Shown: positions 1-9,202 of the stretch, one piece after another
Layout: every line of letters begins with the position of its first letter
How positions within the stretch are numbered: position 1 is the stretch's first letter
DNA from: Micromonospora orduensis
GTDB lineage: Bacteria; Actinomycetota; Actinomycetes; Mycobacteriales; Micromonosporaceae
Direction: 5' to 3'
NCBI RefSeq assembly: GCF_006228125.1
Contig: NZ_VDFY01000117.1
Location: 1-63,211, forward strand
Length of the DNA: 63,211 bases
The notes under the pieces: model-generated
The model's input: the letters and a program-made list of their open reading frames with translations, nothing else
Database searches by the model: none
Told to the model about the DNA's origin: nothing
Position numbers and translations under genes: made by a program

Positions 1-14
1 CGTCAGGAGTCCCG

Positions 15-1460
15 ATGCACCGACGTCGACGCGGCTCAGCGATCCTCGCCCTCGGCCTGATCGCCAGCCTGCTCGTCCCCACTGCCGTGACGGCGCCCCC
101 GGCCGTCGCCGCCCCGTCCGGCGGCAAGAAGGTCATCGTCCAGCTCTTCGAGTGGAACTGGCCCTCGGTGGCCAGCGAGTGCCAGAGCACGCTCGGCCCG
201 AAGGGCTACGGCTACGTCCAGGTCTCGCCCCCGCAGGAGCACGTGCGGGGCAACCAGTGGTGGCTGGCGTACCAGCCGGTCAGCTACCGGATCGAGTCCC
301 GCAAGGGCACCCGCGCCCAGTTCCAGTCGATGGTGAACACCTGCCACGCGGCCGGGGTCAAGGTGATCGTCGACGCGGTGATCAACCACATGTCCGGTCA
401 GGACAACGGCGGCACCGGCTGGGCCGGCTCGTCCTACTCGCACTACGACTACCCGGGCATCTACCAGAACCAGGACTTCCACCACTGCGGGCGTAACGGC
501 GGCGACGACATCGCCAACTACAACGACAGGTACGAGGTGCAGAACTGCGAACTGGTGAACCTCTCGGACCTGAAGACCGAGTCGGACTACGTCCGTACGA
601 AGATCGCCTCGTACCTCAACGACCTGCTCTCCCTCGGCGTCGACGGCTTCCGGATGGACGCCAGCAAGCACATGCCGGCCGCCGACATCGCCGCGATCAA
701 GAGCAAGTTGTCCCGCTCGGCGTACATCGTGCAGGAGGTCATCTACGGCGCGGGCGAGCCGGTCCAGCCGACCGAGTACACCGGAATCGGCGACGTGCAC
801 GAGTTCCGCTACGGCAAGGACCTGGCCCGGGTGTTCCGCTCCGAGCGGCTGGCGTACCTGCGCAACTTCGGCGAGGGCTGGGGCCACCTGCCCAGCGGCC
901 CGGCCTCGGTGTTCGTCGACAACCACGACACCCAGCGCGACAGCGGCGGGGTGCTCACCTACAAGGATCGCGGGATCTACGCCCTGGCGAATGCCTTCAT
1001 GCTGGCCTGGCCGTACGGCTCGCCGACGGTCATGTCCAGCTACACCTTCAGCAACCGGGACGCCGGCCCGCCGTCGGACGGCGCGAACAAGACGCTGAAC
1101 TCGACCTGCTACTCCGGCTGGGAGTGCGAGCACCGCTGGCCGGTGATCGCCAACATGGTCGGGTTCCGCAACGCCACCGAGGGCGCGGGCGTGTCCAACT
1201 GGTACGACAACGGCAACAACCACATCGCGTTCAGCCGCACCGGCAAGGGCTTCATCACCGTCAACGACGAGGACTCCGCGGTGAACGGCCGCTCCTACTA
1301 CACAGGCCTGCCCGCCGGCCGGTACTGCGACGTCATCCACGGCACGTACGCGGGCGGCACGTGCAGCGGCCCGGTGATCACGGTGGACGGTAACGGGTGG
1401 TTCGCCGCCAACGTTCCGGCGCACGACGCGGTGGCCGTCCACGTCGGCGCGCGAATCTGA
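15..1460 (+). CDS. Secreted alpha-amylase (GH13)
   Basis: Extracellular endo-acting enzyme that hydrolyses alpha-1,4 bonds of starch. The 481-residue protein starts with an Arg-rich n-region, a hydrophobic stretch (residues about 8-25) and an Ala-rich cleavage zone near 33. The four GH13 regions are visible: DAVINH (120-125), GFRMDASKH (211-219, nucleophile Asp215), the acid/base Glu in EVIYG (Glu241) and FVDNHD (300-305, transition-state Asp305). A small C-terminal beta domain follows. It is short for an actinomycete amylase and ends without a CBM20/CBM25 starch-binding module, so it should act mainly on soluble starch (inference). CAGGAG just upstream supports the ATG at 15. The next gene lies 72 bp downstream and is functionally unrelated. 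Confidence 0.95.
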   Translation: MHRRRRGSAILALGLIASLLVPTAVTAPPAVAAPSGGKKVIVQLFEWNWPSVASECQSTLGPKGYGYVQVSPPQEHVRGNQWWLAYQPVSYRIESRKGTRAQFQSMVNTCHAAGVKVIVDAVINHMSGQDNGGTGWAGSSYSHYDYPGIYQNQDFHHCGRNGGDDIANYNDRYEVQNCELVNLSDLKTESDYVRTKIASYLNDLLSLGVDGFRMDASKHMPAADIAAIKSKLSRSAYIVQEVIYGAGEPVQPTEYTGIGDVHEFRYGKDLARVFRSERLAYLRNFGEGWGHLPSGPASVFVDNHDTQRDSGGVLTYKDRGIYALANAFMLAWPYGSPTVMSSYTFSNRDAGPPSDGANKTLNSTCYSGWECEHRWPVIANMVGFRNATEGAGVSNWYDNGNNHIAFSRTGKGFITVNDEDSAVNGRSYYTGLPAGRYCDVIHGTYAGGTCSGPVITVDGNGWFAANVPAHDAVAVHVGARI

Positions 1461-1465
1461 TCGTC

Positions 1466-1507
1466 CGGGGCCTCCGGCCGGCGGGTATCGCCGAACCGGG
1501 GGCCCCG
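1466..1507. terminator. Candidate hairpin after amylase gene
   Basis: CGGGGCC (1466-1472) pairs with GGCCCCG (1501-1507). The loop holds further GC-rich pairing and there is no T-run. It lies just after the amylase stop codon, so it may end that transcript. In sequence this GC-rich such a hairpin can arise by chance. Confidence 0.35.
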
Positions 1508-1531
1508 AGCCGTTCGCCACCATAGAGTGGT

Positions 1532-2446
1532 TTGGTGCCGTTTGACCAGATGTCCCCGTACCGCCGCCGCGCCGGCTGGATCGCCGCCGCCATCGCCGTA
1601 CCCGCGCTGCTGGTCGCCGCGCTGCTGGTCGGCCAGGCCCTCACCCCACGCTCGACGGCCCCCGACGACCGACGCGTGGTGGCCGCCGACCCGACGCCGA
1701 GCAGCGTCGAGCAGAGCCCGGAGGAGTCCGTCCCGCCGGCGGCGCCCGCCCCGGACGGGCTGCCGGTGGTCGACTACGACCCCGCGCCCAAGGGCTTCCC
1801 CGCCGACCCGGCCACGATGGACACCACGCCGCTGACCGAGGGCGTGCACCCGACCCGGCGCATCGCCGCGTACGACGCGCCCGGCGGACGCCCGCTGGCC
1901 TTCTTCGAACCGACGCTCGCCGGTGTCGAGCTGACCGTGCCGGTCGCCCAGAAGCGGGTCGGCTGGACGGCCGTCCTGCTGCCCTCGGCCAACCGGCGCC
2001 TGGCCTGGCTGCCGCCGGGCGGGTTCGACACGGTGGCGCTGCGCGACCAGATCGTGGTGGAACGCAAGGTCCACCGGCTCACCTGGTACCGCGCCGGCAA
2101 GGCGGTGCGCTCCTGGAAGACAAGCCTCGGCCAGGAGGGGCAGGAGACCCCGCTCGGCCGCACCTTCATCCTGGGTCGCACACCGCCGCCGGGGCAGGTC
2201 TACGGCGGGGTGGACATCTTCGCCCTCGGCTCGGTGCCCGACGACCCCAAGGCGGTGCCGACCGGGCTGCGCGGCGCACACATCGGCCTGCACACCTGGT
2301 ACAACGACGACGAGCTGGGCGAGAACACCACAAACGGCTGCATCCGGGTGACCCGCAGCGGCCAGCGGGAACTGCTCGCCGAGGTGCGTCCCGGCAGCAG
2401 CCTGGTGGTGGTCGACCAACTGCCCACGCCGCCGCCGACCGCCTGA
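1532..2446 (+). CDS. L,D-transpeptidase (YkuD) family protein
   Basis: Probably an envelope enzyme that forms 3-3 peptidoglycan cross-links or attaches proteins to the wall. About 304 residues: a short cytoplasmic N-terminus, one membrane anchor (residues about 15-35), a Pro/Ala/Asp-rich linker, then a C-terminal YkuD-like domain. The catalytic signature is HIGLH (250-254) followed by TNGCIRV with Cys270. The usual motif is [S/T]HGC, so the Asn before Gly-Cys is a variant. The start is uncertain between TTG 1532, GTG 1535 and ATG 1550; none has a strong ribosome site. The converging response regulator ends 10 bp past its stop. Confidence 0.8.
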   Translation: MVPFDQMSPYRRRAGWIAAAIAVPALLVAALLVGQALTPRSTAPDDRRVVAADPTPSSVEQSPEESVPPAAPAPDGLPVVDYDPAPKGFPADPATMDTTPLTEGVHPTRRIAAYDAPGGRPLAFFEPTLAGVELTVPVAQKRVGWTAVLLPSANRRLAWLPPGGFDTVALRDQIVVERKVHRLTWYRAGKAVRSWKTSLGQEGQETPLGRTFILGRTPPPGQVYGGVDIFALGSVPDDPKAVPTGLRGAHIGLHTWYNDDELGENTTNGCIRVTRSGQRELLAEVRPGSSLVVVDQLPTPPPTA

Positions 2447-2456
2447 GCGGCGCCGC

Positions 2457-3080
2457 TCACTCGCCGAGCAGCCAGCCGTTGCGCTCGGCGACACGGACGG
2501 CGTCCGCCCGGTTGCGGCCCCCGGTCTTGCCGATCGCCGCCGACAGGTGGTTGCGCACCGTCCCCTCGGACAGGTGCAGCGCCGCCGCCAGATCGGCGAC
2601 GGTACCCCCGCCCCGGGCCGCCCGGAGCACCTCGGTCTCCCGTTCGGTCAGCGGACTGGCGCCGGTGGCCAGGGTCTCCGCGGCCAGCGTCGGATCGACC
2701 ACCCGCAGCCCGGCGTGCACCCGACGGACCGCGTCGGCGAGCTGCCGGGCCGGGGTGTCCTTGACCACGAAGCCGTTCGCGCCGGCCTCCATCGCCCGGC
2801 GCAGGTAGCCGGGCCGCCCGAAGGTGGTCACCACCAGCACCCGGCAGGTCGGCAGCGCGGCCCGCAGCGCGGCGGTCGCGGCGATCCCGTCCAGGCCGGG
2901 CATCTCGACGTCCAGCAGGGCCACGTCGGGCGTGTGCCGTAGGGCCTCGGTCACCACCTCGTCGCCCCGACCGACCTCGGCCACCACTGTCAGATCCGGC
3001 TCCAGCGACAGCAGCGCGGCCAGCGCGCCCCGGACCAGCGCCTGATCGTCGGCGAGCAGCAGCCGGATCGGCCCGCTCAC
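2457..3080 (-). CDS. NarL/LuxR-family response regulator
   Basis: DNA-binding response regulator of 207 residues, partner of the histidine kinase encoded just upstream. The N-terminal receiver domain has the acidic pair DD (11-12), phospho-acceptor Asp57 in ALLDVEMPG and Lys107 in VVKD. A LuxR-type HTH follows from about residue 142 (LTERETEVL to EGTVRNHL). The GTG start at 3080 overlaps the kinase stop as GTGA, a translational-coupling arrangement. By analogy with similar loci, the pair probably controls the adjacent ABC exporter genes; that target is inferred. Confidence 0.92.
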   Translation of the reverse strand: MSGPIRLLLADDQALVRGALAALLSLEPDLTVVAEVGRGDEVVTEALRHTPDVALLDVEMPGLDGIAATAALRAALPTCRVLVVTTFGRPGYLRRAMEAGANGFVVKDTPARQLADAVRRVHAGLRVVDPTLAAETLATGASPLTERETEVLRAARGGGTVADLAAALHLSEGTVRNHLSAAIGKTGGRNRADAVRVAERNGWLLGE

Positions 3081-4213
3081 CGGCCCTCCCCCGGCGCGTG
3101 CACCCGCAGCAGGAAGCCGCCGGCCGGCCGGCGACCGACGGTCACCACGGCGTCCAGCCGGCGCGCCCGCTCGCGCAGGCCCACCAGTCCGTGGCCGGTG
3201 ACGTCGGGAGTGGACGGACCGCGACCGTCGTCGCTCACCTCGACCCCGTTCTGGTCCACCCGGACCGTGCAGCGCCGCGCCCCGCTGTGCCGGACCACGT
3301 TTGTCACCCCTTCCCGCACCGCCCAGCCGAACAACCGGTCCCACTCCGCCGGCAGCCGCGGCACGTCGGCCGGCAGGTCCGCCGCGATGCCCGCCGCGGC
3401 CAGCGCGGAGCGGGCGCCGGTCAGCTCCGCGGCGAGGGTCACCTCGCGGTACGCCCCGACGGTCTGCCGCACGTCGGCCAGCGCCGCCCGGGCCAGCCGC
3501 TCCACATCGGCGATCTCGGCGGCCGCCCGGTCGATGTCCACCTCGATCAGACGCCCGGCCAGCTCGGCCTTGATCGCCACCACGGTCAGCGAATGCCCGA
3601 GGATGTCGTGCAGGTCGCGGGCGGCGCGGGCCCGTTCCTCGGCGACCGCGAGCCGGCCGATCTCCTGCTGAGCGGCCCGGAGCTCGCTGTTGCGCTGGGC
3701 CAGCCGGGACACGCCGAACATGGCGAACGAGGCGAGCAGCACCGCGAAGGTGACAGTGCTCTCCCCCGTCCAGGACGGCACCAGCCCGGCCGCCACCAGG
3801 GGGATCAGCGCGCAGAGCGCAACGATGATCAACGCCTGCACCGCCGACAGTAGGAACACCGCGGCCGCGGCCACGAACACAAGCGTGGCCGTCCAGTCCC
3901 CGGCGGTGCCCGGGATGCTGGCCAGACCCAGCACGACCAACCCCACAAGCGCGATTCCGGCGCGGCGTTGAGGGATCGGCCGGAGGTGCTCGCGCAGGTT
4001 GCGGGCCCACTGGAAGAGCAGCACGTAGCCGAGGCCGAAGGCGACAAGGGTGGCGACGCCGACGATCTTCCGCCACGGCTGCGGCTGGTCCAGCGCGGTG
4101 GAGAGCGGCACGTTGAGGAAGAACAGCCACACGGCGGCCAGCAGCCAGCCGGTGAGCCGCCAACGGCGGCTCACCGGTCGGGGCCGACCCGTCAGCGAGT
4201 CCATCGGGTCCAC
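3077..4213 (-). CDS. Sensor histidine kinase (NarL/DesK type)
   Basis: Membrane histidine kinase, about 378 residues. Several membrane helices (residues about 20-170, four to six) are followed by a HisKA_3 dimerisation domain with phospho-acceptor His202 in RDLHDILGHSL and a C-terminal HATPase_c domain with N-box VVRHSGA and G-box DDGRGP and GHGLVGL. There is no large extracellular loop, as in DesK-like kinases that sense membrane state or drugs within the bilayer. The start is GTG 4213 or ATG 4204; the second is equally likely. It is co-transcribed with the response regulator (four-base overlap) and follows the ABC permease gene by 17 bp, so one four-gene operon is likely. Confidence 0.92.
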   Translation of the reverse strand: MDPMDSLTGRPRPVSRRWRLTGWLLAAVWLFFLNVPLSTALDQPQPWRKIVGVATLVAFGLGYVLLFQWARNLREHLRPIPQRRAGIALVGLVVLGLASIPGTAGDWTATLVFVAAAAVFLLSAVQALIIVALCALIPLVAAGLVPSWTGESTVTFAVLLASFAMFGVSRLAQRNSELRAAQQEIGRLAVAEERARAARDLHDILGHSLTVVAIKAELAGRLIEVDIDRAAAEIADVERLARAALADVRQTVGAYREVTLAAELTGARSALAAAGIAADLPADVPRLPAEWDRLFGWAVREGVTNVVRHSGARRCTVRVDQNGVEVSDDGRGPSTPDVTGHGLVGLRERARRLDAVVTVGRRPAGGFLLRVHAPGEGR

Positions 4214-4230
4214 GCTAACGGTCGCCGCCG

Positions 4231-5031
4231 TCAGACCCGCGCGGTGTCGCGGCGGAACAGCCGGGCCGCGCCGATGCCGAAGGCCAGCGCCCAGAAGACC
4301 ATGTTCGCCACCCCGGCCGTGCTCACCCCGTCGCCGGTCAGCGGGGCGCGGGCCAGCTCGCCCATGCCGTACACCGGGGTGAACTCCGCGACCTGCTGGA
4401 GCACGTGCGGCAGCACCTCGACCGGGACGAACAGCCCACCGAACATGGCCAGCACGGCGAGGATCGGGCCGATGAACTGCATGACGTTCTCGGCCGGGAC
4501 CAGGTAGCCGATGAACAGGCCGAACGCGGCGAAGACCAGCGAACCGACCCAGGCCGCCAGCCCGGACAGCAGCCAGACGTACGCCGGGATGCGGACCCCT
4601 GCCGCCGCGCCCACCGCGAACTCGACGACGACCGCGAGCAGGCCGAGGGTCATCGCGGTGGCCAGCTTCGTGGCCACGTACGCGGCCGGGCGCAGCGGGG
4701 TGAGCCGCAACTGTCGGCTCCAGCCCAGGGCGCGTTCGGTGGCCACCGCGCCGCCCGCGCTTGTCGTCGCCACCATGGCCGCGTACACGGCCAGGCTGAT
4801 CATGACGTACGCGGTCACCGGGCGGCCGTTGTCCAGGCTCTGCCCGCCCTGTGGCAGGCCGAAGATGAGGAAGAAGACGCCCGGCATGATCAGCGTGAAG
4901 GCGAGGGTGCGGCGGTTGCGCAGCACCCGGCGCAGCTCGATGCCGAGCACGGCCGGTGTGAAGCCGCCCAGGGCGGGCAGCCTCCGGTCCGGCTCGACGG
5001 TACGGGTGGGGGTGGCCGGCACTGTCGTCAT
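4231..5031 (-). CDS. ABC-2 type exporter permease
   Basis: Membrane subunit of a type-2 ABC exporter, 266 residues with six predicted helices beginning near residue 40 (RTLAFTLIMPGVFFLIF). It resembles the DrrB/NodJ class that exports drugs or lipids. It lies 1 bp downstream of its ATPase gene and is followed by a two-component system, the usual layout of self-regulated efflux loci in actinomycetes. The substrate cannot be read from the sequence. The start is ATG 5031. Confidence 0.9.
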   Translation of the reverse strand: MTTVPATPTRTVEPDRRLPALGGFTPAVLGIELRRVLRNRRTLAFTLIMPGVFFLIFGLPQGGQSLDNGRPVTAYVMISLAVYAAMVATTSAGGAVATERALGWSRQLRLTPLRPAAYVATKLATAMTLGLLAVVVEFAVGAAAGVRIPAYVWLLSGLAAWVGSLVFAAFGLFIGYLVPAENVMQFIGPILAVLAMFGGLFVPVEVLPHVLQQVAEFTPVYGMGELARAPLTGDGVSTAGVANMVFWALAFGIGAARLFRRDTARV

Positions 5032-5032
5032 C

Positions 5033-5935
5033 TCAGGCTCCGGTCTGCTGCGCGGTGGTCAGGGCGAGGAAGGCGTCCTCGAGGTTGCGGGAGGTGATCT
5101 CCACGTCCCGGGCGTCGGTGCGGGTGAGCAGGTGCCGGGCGATCGCGTCCGAGTCGCCGGTGCGCACCAGCACGCTGTCGCCGCGTACCTCCACGGCGTC
5201 CACGCCGGGCAGCGCCGCGAGCGCGGCCTGGTCGGCGCCGGGCAGCGTGGCGCGCACCGTACGGCCGGCGGCCAGGTTCTTGATCTCGGCCGTGGTGCCG
5301 TCGGCCACCACGCGTCCCTGCCGGACCAGCACGATCCGGTCGGCGTACGCGTCCGCCTCGTCGAGGTAGTGGGTGGCGAAGATGACGGTCCGTCCGGCCC
5401 GCGCGTCCCGACGCAGGGCCTGCCAGAAGTCCCGCCGGCCCTCCACGTCCATCCCGGTGGTCGGCTCGTCGAGCACCATGAGGTCCGGGTCCGGCAGCAG
5501 GGCCAGCGCGAAACGCAGCCGCTGCTGCTGACCGCCCGAGCAGCGCCCGACCACCCGCCCGGCGAGGTCGGCGATGCCGGCCCGCTCCAACACCTCCGCC
5601 GCCGGACGGGTGTGCCGGTAGAAGTGGGCGGTCATCTCGACCGTCTCGCCCACGGTCAGGTCCTTGAGCAGCCCGCCGGTCTGGAGTACGGCTGCGACCC
5701 GGCCCCGGGCCACCGCCTCGTCCGGTGTACCACCGAGGACGCGGACGGTGCCCGCGTCCGGGCGGGCCAGCCCGAGCAGCATGTCGATGGTGGTGGTCTT
5801 GCCCGCGCCGTTCGGGCCGAGGAACGCCACCACCTCGCCGGGCTGCACCCGCAGGCTCAGCCCGTCGACCGCGGTGACCGCGCCGAAGGTCTTGGTGAGG
5901 CCGTGCAGCTCGACGGCCTGATGCGTACTGGTCAT
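5033..5935 (-). CDS. ABC transporter ATP-binding protein (DrrA-like)
   Basis: ATPase subunit for the adjacent permease, 300 residues. The nucleotide-binding domain shows Walker A GPNGAGKT (40-47), signature CSGGQQQR, Walker B LMVLDEPTTGMD and the H-loop FATHY. An extra C-terminal region of about 80 residues is typical of DrrA-type drug exporters. I place the start at ATG 5935 (MTSTHQAVELHG); the frame stays open to 6001, but those codons do not resemble the family. The gene heads a probable operon ATPase-permease-kinase-regulator. The 267-bp gap to the divergent hydrolase gene holds a repeat element. Confidence 0.92.
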   Translation of the reverse strand: MTSTHQAVELHGLTKTFGAVTAVDGLSLRVQPGEVVAFLGPNGAGKTTTIDMLLGLARPDAGTVRVLGGTPDEAVARGRVAAVLQTGGLLKDLTVGETVEMTAHFYRHTRPAAEVLERAGIADLAGRVVGRCSGGQQQRLRFALALLPDPDLMVLDEPTTGMDVEGRRDFWQALRRDARAGRTVIFATHYLDEADAYADRIVLVRQGRVVADGTTAEIKNLAAGRTVRATLPGADQAALAALPGVDAVEVRGDSVLVRTGDSDAIARHLLTRTDARDVEITSRNLEDAFLALTTAQQTGA

Positions 5936-6063
5936 GGCATAGATGCTCCGGCGGCGCGTAGCCCGGTGCCCGGAGCGGCAGTCACGTCCCGGCCGTGACA
6001 TTTGTCAGGGGCGCCCGGCTCGACGCGGAGCGTGACGGCCACGGGAGGAGACACCACCGAGAG

Positions 6064-6105
6064 CGATATGCCTCCGAGTCATAAATATGCCCCTGAGTCA
6101 TATCG
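6064..6105. promoter_or_regulatory. Tandem, partly palindromic ATATG...CATA repeat
   Basis: Two near-identical 18-base units starting ATATGCC and ending GAGTCATA stand in tandem at 6066-6083 and 6085-6102. The 42-bp block also begins CGATATG and ends CATATCG, so it is an imperfect palindrome. It is AT-richer than its surroundings and lies between the divergent ABC ATPase and hydrolase genes, as expected of a regulator-binding site. The regulator is unknown. Confidence 0.5.
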
Positions 6106-6202
6106 CCTGCCGACACATCCGCCCTCCGCGCGCGGCGGGAGGCATTGCCGGCGCGGCAGTGGGTAACCGCCGGGCCGGACACCGCGACACCGGGGGGACG
6201 CG

Positions 6203-7057
6203 ATGGGTGCCACGCCGCAGGGCCGGGTCGACACGGTCGTGCTGATCCACGGACTCTGGATGACACCGCGCAGCTGGGAGGGGTGGATCGAGCGGTACAC
6301 CGCGCGCGGCATGCACGTGATCGCCCCCGCCTGGCCGGGCATGGACCGGTCCGTGGAGCAGTTGCGCGACGACCCCACCCCGATCGCCGAGCAGAGCATC
6401 GCCACGATCGTCGCGCAGTACGACCGGATCATCCGAGGGCTGCCCCGCCCGCCGATCATCATGGGGCACTCGTTCGGCGGCCTGGTCACGCAGGTCCTCG
6501 TCGACCGGGGGCTCGGCGCGGCGGCGGTCGGGGTGCACCCCGCGGCCGTGAAGGGCGTGCTCAAGGTGCCGCTGAGCCAGCTGCGCTCCGGCTTCCCGAT
6601 CCTGCGCAGCCCCGCCAACCGGAGCAAGGCCGTCCCGTTCACCCCTGACGACTTCGCCTACACCTTCGGCAACACGATGAGCCGCGAGGACTCCGACCGG
6701 GCCTGGCAGCGCTACGCCGTTCCGGGTGCCGGTCGGGTGTTCTTCGAGGGCGCGTTCGCCAACCTCGACCCGCGCTCACCCGCCCGCGTCGACAACGGAC
6801 GCGACGACCGCGCGCCGCTACTGCTGATGGCCGGCGGACTCGACCACGTGGTGCCGGCGTCGGTGGTCCGCGCCAACGCGGGGCTCTACCAGAAGTCGCG
6901 GGCCCTCACCGCGTACGAGGAGTTCCCCGGGCGGTCGCACTTCACCGTCGGGCAGGACGGCTGGGAGGACATCGCCGACTACGCGCTGGACTGGTCGCTG
7001 CGCGCGGCGGCGCTGCCCCGGGAGGCGACGATCGCCAGCGAGGCCCCCCGCCGCTGA
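6203..7057 (+). CDS. Alpha/beta hydrolase
   Basis: Cytoplasmic serine hydrolase of the alpha/beta fold, 284 residues with no signal peptide. The oxyanion segment LIHGLW lies at 14-19 and the nucleophile elbow GHSFGG has Ser90. An acid residue is probable in GGLDHVVP and the catalytic His in GRSHFTV. It looks closest to non-haem haloperoxidase/esterase-type hydrolases; the substrate is not predictable. The ATG at 6203 follows a GGGGGG tract that may serve as ribosome site. The gene is monocistronic and faces the converging brxHI gene. Confidence 0.88.
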   Translation: MGATPQGRVDTVVLIHGLWMTPRSWEGWIERYTARGMHVIAPAWPGMDRSVEQLRDDPTPIAEQSIATIVAQYDRIIRGLPRPPIIMGHSFGGLVTQVLVDRGLGAAAVGVHPAAVKGVLKVPLSQLRSGFPILRSPANRSKAVPFTPDDFAYTFGNTMSREDSDRAWQRYAVPGAGRVFFEGAFANLDPRSPARVDNGRDDRAPLLLMAGGLDHVVPASVVRANAGLYQKSRALTAYEEFPGRSHFTVGQDGWEDIADYALDWSLRAAALPREATIASEAPRR

Positions 7058-7101
7058 ACCGCCCGTCGCCGATACTCATTGAGGAACCAGTGCACCCACT
7101 A

Positions 7102-9201
7102 CTAGACGATGACGAACCGTACGGGTTCGTCCAGCACCACGGCAGCGCCCTCCAGGTCGGCCAGGCGCGCAGCCAGCGTGGCCGCGGCCAACCGTTTCGG
7201 CAGCGCGGCGCCGAACTTGAGGCCGTCCAGGGCCTTGTCGTTGACCTCTGGCAGGCACAGTCGGGTGGCGGCGTCCGCAGTGAGTGCCCGCCAGGTCGCA
7301 GGTGTGACATCTTCCCGTAGTCGGATGCTGTTGCCGTCGAACCGCTCCACCGGATCGACGACTTCGCCGAGTGTGGCGGTCAACGTGGCATTCGTCCGGA
7401 AACCCGCCCAGGTCCACCAGCGCAGGTCGCCGCTGCCCTCGCGGACGATGACAGTGCCACCGGGATGCACCAGGTGCAGTTTCTCCTCGCGCTCCCGCGC
7501 GAGGCGAGTCACCGCACGACGGGTGAGGGTGACCGGAGGCTCCGCTCCCAGCAGCACCTCACGCATCGCCCGCGTGATCTCGTGACTGCGGTACGCCCAC
7601 CCGGTGCCCGTCCAACGGGCACGTCCGCCGTCGTCGGCAGGCTCGACGAAACACCGCCGTCGGCGCCAGTCGATGTAGGTAACGCGCCAACTCCGTCCGC
7701 TCAACAGCAGGCGGCGTTCGCCCCGGACCTCCTCGGTGAGCAGGCTGGGATCGATCCGACCGAGTTCGCTACGGCCCAGGAGGACGGTGAACTCGGGCGG
7801 CCCGGTGAATACGGCCGTCATCTCCATGAAGTGGCGACGGCCAAATCGCTCCTCGGCGGTGGGACCGATAAAGAGCATGCCCTCGTCCTGCTCTAGATAG
7901 CCGTGCTCGACGAGGTGTCGAACGATCGGCCGGGCATTCTTCTCAAAGGGCGGCAGCTCGTTCCAGGCCTGGATCCAGGTTTCCGCACCGATCCGATGCT
8001 CCTGAAGGCAGAGCGCGAGCACCTGTTGGGCAACGATGTGCCGAGGTTCTGGCGGCGCGGTGACCGGCTCCACCCAACCTCGCGACCAGAGCAGGAGCAG
8101 CGCGGCCGCCTCCACGAGCGGCTGGCCACCGAGCGTGAGGAACAGGCAGTTTCGGCTGCTTCCCGGACGGCGACCGGTGCGCCCGAGCCGCTGCAGGAAG
8201 GACGCCACGGTGGCTGGCGCGTCGATCTGGATCACGCGGTCCAGGTCGCCAACGTCGATGCCGAGTTCGAGTGTGCTGGTTGAAACGATGACGCAGTCCC
8301 GTGACTCGCCAAACGCCTGTTCCGCGCGGCGCCGCTCGTCCACGGACAGCGACGCATGCGACAGGAAGGTGGTGACCCCCTGCCCGCGCAACAACTGTCC
8401 GAGCTCCTCGACCGTCTGCCGGGATTCACAGAAGACCAGCCGCTTCTCGCCCGGATGCAGCGCGGCGATCACAGCTGCGGCGTTGGTGAGCGAGCCGACA
8501 TAGTCCAGCTCGATCTCGCCCGCTGGTGCGCCACCCGCGATATGGACCACCTCGGGTGCGACGACCTGAGCCGGCCGGCTACCCGCGCCGGAGCCCTGGA
8601 GCCAGGTGAGCAGATGGTCGGGATTCCCGACGGTGGCGGATAGGCCGATCCGCTGCAGCGGCCGACCAGCCACCCGGGTCAAACGTTCCAAGACGGCGAG
8701 CAGGTGCCAACCTCGGTCATCTCCCGCGAAGGCGTGCACCTCGTCAACGATCACCGCTTGAAGACCGGCGAAGAACTGGCGATGGTCGACGTTGGCGCTG
8801 ACCAGCATGGCTTCCAGCGACTCGGGTGTGGTCAGCAGGATGTCCGGCCGCTCGAAGAGCACGGCCCGCCGCCGCGAGGCGCCGACATCCCCGTGCCAGA
8901 GGGCCACCCGCCGCCCGAGCCAACCGGCGTACTGCTCCAGCCGAGGCGCCAGGTTGTTGAGAAGCGCCTTCAGCGGAGCGAGGTAGAGCACCGACGTACC
9001 GGTCCACTGGTGCGCGGCCATCCGGGACAGCAGAGGGAACAGTGCGGCCTCCGTCTTGCCGCCGGCCGTCGGGGCGAGCAGGAGGGCATCCAGGCCGCCC
9101 TGCACCGGGGCGATCGCAGCACGCTGCAATGGACGCAGGTCTCGCCAACCCAGAGTGTTGACCACGTGGTGCACCACGACCGGGTCGAGGTCCGGCAACA
9201 C
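7102..9201 (-). CDS. brxHI: BrxHI, Lhr-like DEAD/DEAH helicase of type 2 BREX
   Basis: Superfamily 2 ATP-dependent helicase, 699 residues. Motifs: Q-like element near residue 25 (LRPLQRAAI), Walker A APTAGGKT (43-50), DEVH box (153-156), motif III GLSAT, and helicase-C motif VI QRLGRTGRRPG. A C-terminal Lhr-type extension follows. In type 2 BREX (Pgl) loci such a helicase is encoded with brxD, pglZ, pglY, pglX and pglW, and it is the last gene of this minus-strand cluster. The start is GTG 9201, 1 bp after the brxD stop. The name rests on domain order plus gene neighbourhood. Confidence 0.9.
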   Translation of the reverse strand: MLPDLDPVVVHHVVNTLGWRDLRPLQRAAIAPVQGGLDALLLAPTAGGKTEAALFPLLSRMAAHQWTGTSVLYLAPLKALLNNLAPRLEQYAGWLGRRVALWHGDVGASRRRAVLFERPDILLTTPESLEAMLVSANVDHRQFFAGLQAVIVDEVHAFAGDDRGWHLLAVLERLTRVAGRPLQRIGLSATVGNPDHLLTWLQGSGAGSRPAQVVAPEVVHIAGGAPAGEIELDYVGSLTNAAAVIAALHPGEKRLVFCESRQTVEELGQLLRGQGVTTFLSHASLSVDERRRAEQAFGESRDCVIVSTSTLELGIDVGDLDRVIQIDAPATVASFLQRLGRTGRRPGSSRNCLFLTLGGQPLVEAAALLLLWSRGWVEPVTAPPEPRHIVAQQVLALCLQEHRIGAETWIQAWNELPPFEKNARPIVRHLVEHGYLEQDEGMLFIGPTAEERFGRRHFMEMTAVFTGPPEFTVLLGRSELGRIDPSLLTEEVRGERRLLLSGRSWRVTYIDWRRRRCFVEPADDGGRARWTGTGWAYRSHEITRAMREVLLGAEPPVTLTRRAVTRLAREREEKLHLVHPGGTVIVREGSGDLRWWTWAGFRTNATLTATLGEVVDPVERFDGNSIRLREDVTPATWRALTADAATRLCLPEVNDKALDGLKFGAALPKRLAAATLAARLADLEGAAVVLDEPVRFVIV

Positions 9202-9202
9202 G

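Noticed and set aside
36..1523. Long minus-strand frame opposite the amylase gene.
   Set aside because: Shadow of the GH13 coding sequence; composition is Val/Arg-rich with no family match.
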